From an uncultured Spirochaetales bacterium (lineage in GTDB: Bacteria > Spirochaetota > Spirochaetia > Sphaerochaetales > Sphaerochaetaceae): 25,927 nucleotides of DNA. Numbering within the stretch: position 1 is the first letter of the stretch; every line of letters begins with the position of its first letter. Shown here one piece after another: positions 1-5,219 of this stretch. Location: contig CALFMX010000216.1 in assembly GCA_937902565.1 (NCBI GenBank), positions 1-25,927 on the forward strand, given 5' to 3'. The notes under the pieces are model-generated. The model worked only from the letters and a program-made list of their open reading frames with translations, did no database searches and was not told the DNA's origin. The position numbers and the translations under genes were made by a program.

Positions 1-1
1 A

Positions 2-1105
2 GGGCGGTCGGGTCGAAAAAAAGGAAAATCAAGTATTTTACGTGCTTTTACAATTGAGTCGGAGTTAAATAACACTTCAACATTGGTTTCAGAACTCAGG
101 GAAAGAACTGTTCAGTTCTGTGCAATAATCAATTTGATCTTGAATAGTTGGAATGAACCACCAAAGGCACGAACATTGAATTTATCAACTTTGGTTCAAC
201 AGATTTTGTCTCTTATTTATCAACACGGAGGGGTAACGGCATCCAGGGCGTACAACCTGTTGTGCAGTACGGGTCCATTTGATAGTGTCTCAAAAAACGA
301 TTTTATTGAACTGTTGCAATCACTGCATGCCAATGAGCTGATAACACAAGACAACACAGGCCTGTTGTTCCATGGGAAAAGAGGAGAAAAACTTGTCAAT
401 CACTACTCGTTTTATGCAGCCTTCGAATCTGAGAAGGAATTCAGGATTGTCGCCGATACCAAAACACTGGGGACGCTTCCGGTGAACTCGATGGTCTCTG
501 TTAATGATTACATCATTTTCGCTGGAAAAGCCTGGATAGTCAAAGATATTGATATGAAGTCCAGGGTGATTTACGTCAGTCCACAGGCGGTGGGAGAACC
601 TCCTGCTTTCTTTAGCCCAGGTGGTAGGTTGCATTCTGAGATCCGAAGGGAAATGAGAAGAATATACGAGAGTTCGGAGAGAGTGCCATATGCTGATGCT
701 ACAGCGATGCGTCTAATCGAAGAAGGAAGAAGTGCCTACATTGCTAACAAGCTGGACACCGAAGATATCGTACAATCAGGAGCAGCTGTTTTTTTGTTCT
801 CGTGGTTGGGAGATGATGTGAATGAAGCATTAGGAGCAATCTTTCGATGGAGCGGCTTTAATGTATACCTTGAAGGATTGTGTATCATATTCTCAAATAC
901 AACCAAGGAATCAGTAATAGCTTGTATCCAGAGGTTGAAGAGAATGCGAAAACCCAAACTTAATATTTTGCTTGAAGAAGCTGAGAACCTTGAGAAAGAG
1001 AAGTGGGATTGGGCATTATCGAGAACCTTACTGGAAAAGACCTATGAGAGTGCGTATATGGATCTAGCTGCTGCCTGGGATTGGCTTTCTTTGCAAACTT
1101 GTTAG
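2..1105 (+). CDS. Lhr-like DEAD/DEAH helicase, C-terminal part (5' end outside window)
   Basis: The reading frame is open from base 2 with no stop before it, so the gene begins upstream of the window; the first usable internal start (TTG at 83) is probably not real. The visible part resembles the C-terminal half of Lhr-type superfamily 2 helicases. It has a winged-helix-like stretch (GGVTASRAYNLL), then the segment around GEKLVNHYSFYAAF that precedes the family's beta-barrel, then the conserved run RLHSEIRREMRRIYE followed by a helical C-terminal domain. The helicase motor with its Walker motifs is not visible. Lhr proteins are ATP-driven nucleic-acid translocases used in DNA repair, and relatives occur in defence islands. 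The DNA is A+T-rich compared with the rest of the window, which suggests acquisition. A small membrane-protein gene follows closely. Family assignment is fairly confident; the role is not. Confidence 0.72.
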   Translation, partial: GRSGRKKGKSSILRAFTIESELNNTSTLVSELRERTVQFCAIINLILNSWNEPPKARTLNLSTLVQQILSLIYQHGGVTASRAYNLLCSTGPFDSVSKNDFIELLQSLHANELITQDNTGLLFHGKRGEKLVNHYSFYAAFESEKEFRIVADTKTLGTLPVNSMVSVNDYIIFAGKAWIVKDIDMKSRVIYVSPQAVGEPPAFFSPGGRLHSEIRREMRRIYESSERVPYADATAMRLIEEGRSAYIANKLDTEDIVQSGAAVFLFSWLGDDVNEALGAIFRWSGFNVYLEGLCIIFSNTTKESVIACIQRLKRMRKPKLNILLEEAENLEKEKWDWALSRTLLEKTYESAYMDLAAAWDWLSLQTC

Positions 1106-1122
1106 TGATGAGGTAAATGACA

Positions 1123-1656
1123 ATGATCGGCACATCGATAGAAATCATTCAGGAGACTGATTGGCCTATATTTTGGGCTACTTTAAGCACCGGGCTCTGT
1201 GCCGTTTTAGCTGTAGTTGTGGCTTTCCTTTTACAAAACAGAGATATTTTTCGACACAATAGAAATGCCGTTGGCATAGTAGCGCTACTGATATTTAAAC
1301 AAACGGAATTTCTTAATATTTTTTATCAGCACTTAACCGGAGATCTCGACCAAAAAGATTTTATAAATTATCAAAAACACGAACATGATAATTATGTAAG
1401 GTATGAAAAATATGAGGAATGTTTGGTAACAAGTTTCAAACCCCAAGTTGTTTCAGAGATTCATTCCTTCTTCATGAATTTGCATTCAGATATTGCGCTT
1501 CTCTCCTATAATTCCATTGTTGAAAATCAAGAGAGGTGGATAGATCATTATAAAGTCATTTATGAAAAATCCGTATTCCCAAATAGTAAGAAGATTCTCA
1601 ATAGCATGAAACAGACAGGGTATATTAAAATGATTGATGAACTTACAGGTTTTTGA
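1123..1656 (+). CDS. small single-pass membrane protein, unknown function
   Basis: I do not recognise this protein. It has one clear hydrophobic segment near the N terminus (about residues 15-36, rich in A, V and L and ending at LLQNRD). A mostly hydrophilic, aromatic-rich domain of roughly 140 residues follows, with many Y, H, K and E. No enzymatic motif is visible. ATG 1123 was chosen because the GAGG at 1110-1113 lies nine bases upstream; an in-frame ATG at 1117 would leave only three. The gene starts just after the helicase stop on the same strand and shares its A+T-rich composition, so the two were probably acquired and transcribed together. It could be an anchor or effector for the helicase, but that is only inferred from position. 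Confidence 0.6.
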   Translation: MIGTSIEIIQETDWPIFWATLSTGLCAVLAVVVAFLLQNRDIFRHNRNAVGIVALLIFKQTEFLNIFYQHLTGDLDQKDFINYQKHEHDNYVRYEKYEECLVTSFKPQVVSEIHSFFMNLHSDIALLSYNSIVENQERWIDHYKVIYEKSVFPNSKKILNSMKQTGYIKMIDELTGF

Positions 1657-1798
1657 TTTGGCAAATTACAGTCAAATGCTGCAAATGGCGCTAAAAGCTG
1701 TCCACGGGTGCGCAATTAAACGGCCACAAAATTATCGGTTCCTCTATACTAATCTGTGCACCTCGAAAGGGGTGACATTTCTTTGTGGAGGTCGAGTC

Positions 1799-2017
1799 AT
1801 GCTCGATTACAAAAGGATTCTGGGGTTGCGTTATGGCAGCAATCTCAGTGGACGGGAGATTGCCTCAAGCTGCGGGTACAGCAAGTCGGCAGTCAATGAG
1901 TTGCTCTAGAGGTTCAGGGAGAACGGGCAGCTGAAGATGCCCCTGGGTCCTGACTTCACCAATGAGAGCATCGAGAGAAGTTGCGAACGAGAGGCCTTCT
2001 TCCGCTTGGTGAGGTAG
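1799..2017 (+). pseudogene. istA: IS21-family istA transposase remnant
   Basis: Translation from ATG 1799 gives an N terminus typical of IS21 IstA: MLDYKRILGLRYGSNLSGRE, then a helix-turn-helix IASSCGYSKSAVNELL that recognises the element ends. An in-frame TAG at 1907-1909 interrupts it. The same frame continues with RFRENGQLKMPLGPDF, also IstA-like, until a second stop at 2015-2017. The DDE catalytic core and the istB ATPase gene are absent, so only the left end survives. Upstream, 1699-1790 looks like an IS21 terminal region: it begins TGTCCACGGGTGCGC and a second TGTGCACC start occurs at 1756. The remnant sits between the A+T-rich genes and a tRNA gene. It is clearly non-functional. Confidence 0.75.
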
Positions 2018-2110
2018 TAGTCCATACTCTTTTCTACTCCATGTAACTCACTGCTCATATAGCCTCTGCATACCCTTTTGCATACCCCGGCGCACACTTT
2101 CAGAAAGCCA

Positions 2111-2157
2111 AGAAAAGCAGAAGGCAACCAATTCTTTCTATCAGAATCAGTTGCCTT
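2111..2157 (-). terminator. Rho-independent terminator of tRNA-Val
   Basis: On the minus strand, AAGGCAAC pairs with GTTGCCTT (plus-strand arms 2150-2157 and 2121-2128). ATTCT/AGAAT pairing inside extends the hairpin. A T-rich stretch (CTGCTTTTCT) follows. It begins two bases after the tRNA 3' end and is correctly oriented. Confidence 0.75.
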
Positions 2158-2158
2158 A

Positions 2159-2230
2159 TGGGCGCGATTGGGTTTGAACCAACGACTTCTACCGTGTGAA
2201 GGTAGCACTCTCCCGCTGAGTTACGCGCCC
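2159..2230 (-). tRNA. tRNA-Val (anticodon CAC)
   Basis: The minus strand folds as a full cloverleaf of 72 nt. The 7-bp acceptor stem is GGGCGCG/CGCGCCC with discriminator A. The D arm is ACTC/GAGT. The anticodon stem is CTACC/GGTAG with loop TTCACAC, giving anticodon CAC, which reads the valine codon GUG. The T arm is GTTGG/CCAAT-like with loop TTCAAAC. The 3' CCA is not encoded. A promoter lies directly upstream and a terminator directly downstream, so it is a single-gene unit. Its 3' end faces the A+T-rich block, the usual polarity for island insertion next to a tRNA. Confidence 0.96.
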
Positions 2231-2244
2231 TTTGAACAATGGGT

Positions 2245-2273
2245 ATGATACGGAAAATAGGGGTGGTTGTAAA
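2245..2273 (-). promoter_or_regulatory. sigma70-type promoter of tRNA-Val
   Basis: On the minus strand, TTTACA (plus 2268-2273) and TATCAT (plus 2245-2250) are separated by exactly 17 bases. Both are close to the -35 and -10 consensus. The -10 lies 14 bases upstream of the tRNA 5' end, a suitable distance. Confidence 0.7.
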
Positions 2274-2294
2274 GAGGGGTTGGAAAAGTAGTTG

Positions 2295-2873
2295 TTATGG
2301 GCTGTATTTGCCGATCATTTCCACGAAGGCTACATCCAGGAGTTTTTCTTCTGAGTAGCGTTGATCGTCAGTCTTTGTAATCCGCTTCAGTTCCTGCCAG
2401 CCACTATGACCGACTGGCAAGATCATGATACCGCCTACCGTGAGTTGATCGATAAGGGTGATGGGCAGCTCCTTGGGAGCAGCGGTGACCATGATGCGAT
2501 CGTAGGGGGCGTGTTCTGCCCAGCCCTCCGATCCATCACCGATTCTATAGGGGATATTGGTATATCCTAAGTGTGTCAGTCTCTTTTGGGCCTTGATAGC
2601 AAGCTCTTCCACAACTTCGACAGTGTAGAGCTCTTTGGCGAAGGTGGCCAAATAGGCGCTCTGGTAGCCGCTGCCCGTCCCGATCTCAAGGACCCGGTGT
2701 TCCTCTTCAAGCTTGAGTGCTTCGGTCATGTAGGCGACCAGGCTCGGTTGGCTTATGGTCTGCCCATGACCGATGGGAAGGGGACGGTCGAGCTTTGAGA
2801 GGGCCTTGTACTGGTTGTCGATGAACAGGCTTCGGTCCAAGGAGGTGAAGAATGCTTTTATTTTCTCTTCCAT
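2295..2873 (-). CDS. pcm: protein-L-isoaspartate O-methyltransferase
   Basis: This enzyme transfers a methyl group from S-adenosylmethionine to isoaspartyl residues in aged proteins, starting their repair in the cytoplasm. The family signature LPIGHGQTISQP (substrate-binding loop) is followed by the SAM-binding motif VLEIGTGSGYQSAYLA, then YDRIMVTAA and ILPVG. The length of 192 residues is slightly short for the family but all core motifs are present. ATG 2873 was preferred: the longer start at 2924 would butt directly against the start of the divergent gene at 2925 (sharing CATATG), leaving no promoter space, and would add a 17-residue extension unlike the family. Neither start has a strong ribosome-binding site. 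The function is confident; the exact start is not. Confidence 0.88.
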   Translation of the reverse strand: MEEKIKAFFTSLDRSLFIDNQYKALSKLDRPLPIGHGQTISQPSLVAYMTEALKLEEEHRVLEIGTGSGYQSAYLATFAKELYTVEVVEELAIKAQKRLTHLGYTNIPYRIGDGSEGWAEHAPYDRIMVTAAPKELPITLIDQLTVGGIMILPVGHSGWQELKRITKTDDQRYSEEKLLDVAFVEMIGKYSP

Positions 2874-2924
2874 ACCTGTATGATACGTCGTGTCTATAGA
2901 TAAAGATAGGGATGGGATGGCCAT

Positions 2925-3482
2925 ATGGCAAAGTCAACGGGGTTTGGAGAGCTGGAGTTGCTGGAGATCGAAGAGCGTGCTTCGATTCTGTTTGGACTCT
3001 ACGCTCGCGGTGGCGTGTTCAAGAAGGCCATCGATGAGGAGGTACAGAAGCGACTATCCCTCCTCACCGCTGAGGATGTAGCAGATGATCTCATCTTGTC
3101 TTTTGATGAGGTCGATGATGATGTGGCCTGTGCCAATTCGGGGCGAGGGCCGTGGGGGTATCGGGATTATGGTGAGGCGGTCAGTGAGCTCCTCAGCGAT
3201 CAATTTCGCCCACTCTTGAGAAAGATTACAGACGCAGCAAAAGAGAAACGAAACGACCTCGCCCTCATAACGACAGAGGGGATCGTCCTCGGTCTCTATC
3301 GCTTCAATCAGGAGTGTCGCTATGATTACATCGATGCCATCCCTGATGATTGTTCTTACATGGCCGAGGAAACAGTGAATACATGGAAGAAGCTCTATCC
3401 TGATGATACGAACGCACGCATGGAGTTGAAGGCGTTCATTGAGGCCAACTGCCCTGGGTGGGTGAAAGAGTTCAGGTGGTAA
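2925..3482 (+). CDS. conserved-looking acidic hypothetical protein
   Basis: A 185-residue soluble protein with no recognised domain. It is acidic and predicted mostly helical, with an N-terminal segment ELELLEIEERASILFGLYARGG, a very acidic patch around FDEVDDDVACANSG, and a C-terminal half with three cysteines. There is no signal peptide or membrane segment. It is divergent from pcm and shares a ~50-bp upstream region with it. The SD is weak (GGGATGGGATGG before ATG). P13-family sequences follow on the same strand after 53 bases, so read-through into them is possible. No function is proposed. Confidence 0.65.
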   Translation: MAKSTGFGELELLEIEERASILFGLYARGGVFKKAIDEEVQKRLSLLTAEDVADDLILSFDEVDDDVACANSGRGPWGYRDYGEAVSELLSDQFRPLLRKITDAAKEKRNDLALITTEGIVLGLYRFNQECRYDYIDAIPDDCSYMAEETVNTWKKLYPDDTNARMELKAFIEANCPGWVKEFRW

Positions 3483-3493
3483 GAGGCTGGACT

Positions 3494-3532
3494 CACCTCC
3501 ATGCTGTGGTATCATCAAGATAATCGGAGGTG
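3494..3532 (+). promoter_or_regulatory. inverted repeat that can pair with the ribosome-binding site of the P13 pseudogene
   Basis: CACCTCC (3494-3500) is complementary to GGAGGTG (3526-3532), with 25 nt between. The right arm contains the GGAGG ribosome-binding site of the ATG at 3536. In RNA this would hide the site. It mirrors a longer repeat before the intact paralogue at 4127, with different arm sequences. Confidence 0.5.
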
Positions 3533-3535
3533 GCC

Positions 3536-4059
3536 ATGGGCAGATAGACAGCGTTGATCATTCTCCTCTGCATGATTGCCACCCGAGTGTGTGCTGCCGT
3601 CCCGGTCGTCGACCTTTTGAAGATCGGGTATGACCTGGCCACCATCAAGCGGGTGGCGAAGATGGATATCGACGGGGTGAAGATCTCTGTAAAGGGCCTG
3701 AGGCGTACGATGGCAGCGTATGACTTCACCGACCTCGAGTTTGATGACCGCCTTGCCCTCTATGAGAAGGCAAAGGTGCCGATTATACTTCCTCAAGCAA
3801 GAAATGCACTCCAGGCATGGGCAAGGGGTCAAAGAGCCAGGGGGACCTTGAAGGTAAGCGCTTCGGCATGATCGGTGATTACACCTCATATGGGGTCATC
3901 AGCGTCGGTATCATCCCCATCGGCTATGGGATGCGCTACAACAAGGCGCTGCGCACAGGCCTCGGTGTCACCCGTGACGGTGGTGACGGATTAACTCTTT
4001 CTGCTGGCCTCGATCCCTTCAAAGGCAGCCTCGTTGTCGGGGCGATTGTCCACCTGTAA
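3536..4059 (+). pseudogene. P13-family membrane protein, degenerate copy
   Basis: This is a broken paralogue of the gene at 4127. The ATG at 3536 has a good GGAGG five bases upstream, but codon 4 is TAG; the frame then continues with a signal-peptide-like stretch (ALIILLCMIATRVCA). The middle (LEFDDRLALYEKAKV) matches LAFDDRLSIYEEAKT in the paralogue. Near 3815 one base is missing: the following frame gives GKGSKSQGDLEG, matching GSGSKSQGDRGG, and continues through IPIGYGMRYNKALRTGLG to the stop at 4059. About 60 residues of the membrane region between the QGD motif and the PI(S/G)YG motif are also absent. A nonsense codon, a frameshift and a deletion together make it a pseudogene. Confidence 0.8.
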
Positions 4060-4069
4060 ATCTTTTGCA

Positions 4070-4121
4070 ATCTCCTCGTGTATGGGTTCTTCCTTGTGTT
4101 ATACTCTCTGCACGAGGAGAT
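4070..4121 (+). promoter_or_regulatory. perfect 11-bp inverted repeat around promoter and ribosome-binding site of P13 gene
   Basis: ATCTCCTCGTG (4070-4080) and CACGAGGAGAT (4111-4121) are perfect reverse complements separated by 30 bases. The right arm holds the GAGGAG ribosome-binding site of ATG 4127. Between the arms is an extended -10-like TGTTATACT (4097-4105). It could be a DNA operator flanking the promoter or, in a transcript starting upstream, an RNA hairpin covering the ribosome-binding site. Confidence 0.6.
4097..4105 (+). promoter_or_regulatory. candidate extended -10 promoter of the P13-family gene
   Basis: TGT followed by TATACT fits the TGnTATAAT extended -10 pattern. No convincing -35 lies at 16-18 bases. 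A start near 4112 would give a very short leader. Confidence 0.35.
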
Positions 4122-4126
4122 CTCAT

Positions 4127-4849
4127 ATGAAACGAGTAGTAGCAATTGTGGTCCTGTGTGTAGTCCTGATGCCTGTAGCTTCTGCCCCCCTGTTATTGAA
4201 CCTCATAGGCCTGGGCCTCGATGTCGCCACCACCAAGCGATCCTCTGATGTCGTTGTGGAGGGGGAGACGATCAGCCTGGGAGGCTCGTCCATCAAGGCG
4301 ATGAAGAAGAGTCTGGCCCAGTTTGATTTCTCTGCCCTTGCCTTCGATGATCGCCTCTCTATCTACGAGGAGGCAAAGACCAATATAACCTGGCCGGTCT
4401 TCAAGAACCTGCTGCTCGGCTTTGGTTCCGGCTCGAAGAGCCAGGGGGACCGTGGTGGTGTCCTCGTCGGTACCGTCCTGGATTCGGTAAGCATAGGGGT
4501 GCTGGGAGTCGGCCTTGGCTTGGTGGTGGTCGACCTTTTGCTCGTCGCCCCATGGTATGGTATTGGTGGTTCAAATGATAATCCCTTCAATAACCCTGAT
4601 GACGAGCTGATGCAGATCGCCGGTGGCATGGTCATCGGGAGCTTGATCGGCTTGGGGGTAGGCCGCGTCATCCAGGCGATCTTGCCGATCAGCTACGGCG
4701 TGCGGCACAACAAGGCGCTGCGTAATGGATTGGGTATCGAGAAGGATGGCAGTGACCGCTTTGCCCTCTCGATGGGGGTGGTGCCGGTTATCTCAGCCGA
4801 GAAGGAGCTTGGATTGGGCTTCTCTGTTGCCTCGAGGATCAGCTTCTAG
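4127..4849 (+). CDS. P13-family (spirochaete integral membrane/porin-like) protein
   Basis: The protein has 240 residues. Residues 1-20 form a signal peptide ending VASA. A soluble region follows, containing DDRLSIYEEAK (74-84). The motif LLLGFGSGSKSQGDRGG (95-111) leads into hydrophobic segments at about 112-142 and 164-187, and the LPISYGVRHNKALRNGLG segment spans 186-203. The layout LxxYExxK ... LLxGFGxGSxxQGDxxGG ... ILPxxYxxxxNxxLxxxL is that of Borrelia P13, reported as an outer-membrane channel-forming protein. The C terminus ends in F. ATG 4127 has GAGGAG seven bases upstream, inside an inverted repeat. An asparagine-rich insert around 148-160 makes it longer than Borrelia P13. A dead paralogue lies just upstream. 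Its 3' end overlaps the convergent gene at 4839 by 11 bases. Family assignment is from memory of the motif pattern; pore function is inferred. Confidence 0.7.
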   Translation: MKRVVAIVVLCVVLMPVASAPLLLNLIGLGLDVATTKRSSDVVVEGETISLGGSSIKAMKKSLAQFDFSALAFDDRLSIYEEAKTNITWPVFKNLLLGFGSGSKSQGDRGGVLVGTVLDSVSIGVLGVGLGLVVVDLLLVAPWYGIGGSNDNPFNNPDDELMQIAGGMVIGSLIGLGVGRVIQAILPISYGVRHNKALRNGLGIEKDGSDRFALSMGVVPVISAEKELGLGFSVASRISF

Positions 4850-5219
4850 TCAGAGTCTCATATGCGTGCATGATGGCCACGAAGCCGGGGTCACTATCGG
4901 ACTGCCTGAGCGTGGTGCGCCGCTTGCCCTGCATCGTGACCCACAGGGGATCGTTCTCTATGACTGCCTGGCAGCGCTCTGCAAAGAGGGACGCACGGTC
5001 GTGGCTCTCTCTATAGAGGGCCACCGTCTCATCATCACCCTCACTGCCATGGCAGGCGAGGTAGAGGGCGAGTGCCTCATCATAGAGCGGGGAGAAGAGG
5101 CGGAGGTGGAGGGTAGAGGAGCGTTGGCCGAGGTAGAGGGAGGCGAGATTGCCAAAGGAGGCGTAGGCGTGTGCGATCTCGGTTGCCGCTTCACTGATAA
5201 CAGGTGGGTATTCGTTCAT
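4839..5219 (-). CDS. small unknown protein, last gene of the imuB-dnaE2 operon
   Basis: A 126-residue soluble protein of unrecognised family, helical and rich in A, L and Y (EAATEIAHAYASFGNLASLY, then LYDEALALYLACHG). It has no signal peptide or obvious catalytic motif. The ATG at 5219 lies within the 3' end of dnaE2 (stop at 5191), a 29-base overlap that implies translational coupling. The strong AGGAGG is unusually far upstream (15 bases), and the spacer contains its complement directly before the ATG (see 5220-5240). The position suggests a mutasome accessory protein, but I see no similarity to ImuA, LexA or SulA. The gene overlaps the convergent P13 gene tail to tail. Confidence 0.65.
   Translation of the reverse strand: MNEYPPVISEAATEIAHAYASFGNLASLYLGQRSSTLHLRLFSPLYDEALALYLACHGSEGDDETVALYRESHDRASLFAERCQAVIENDPLWVTMQGKRRTTLRQSDSDPGFVAIMHAYETLTRS

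Noticed and set aside
2874..2924. pcm N-terminal extension starting at 2924
   Set aside because: It would abut the divergent start at 2925 with no promoter space and adds residues unlike the family, although it cannot be fully excluded.
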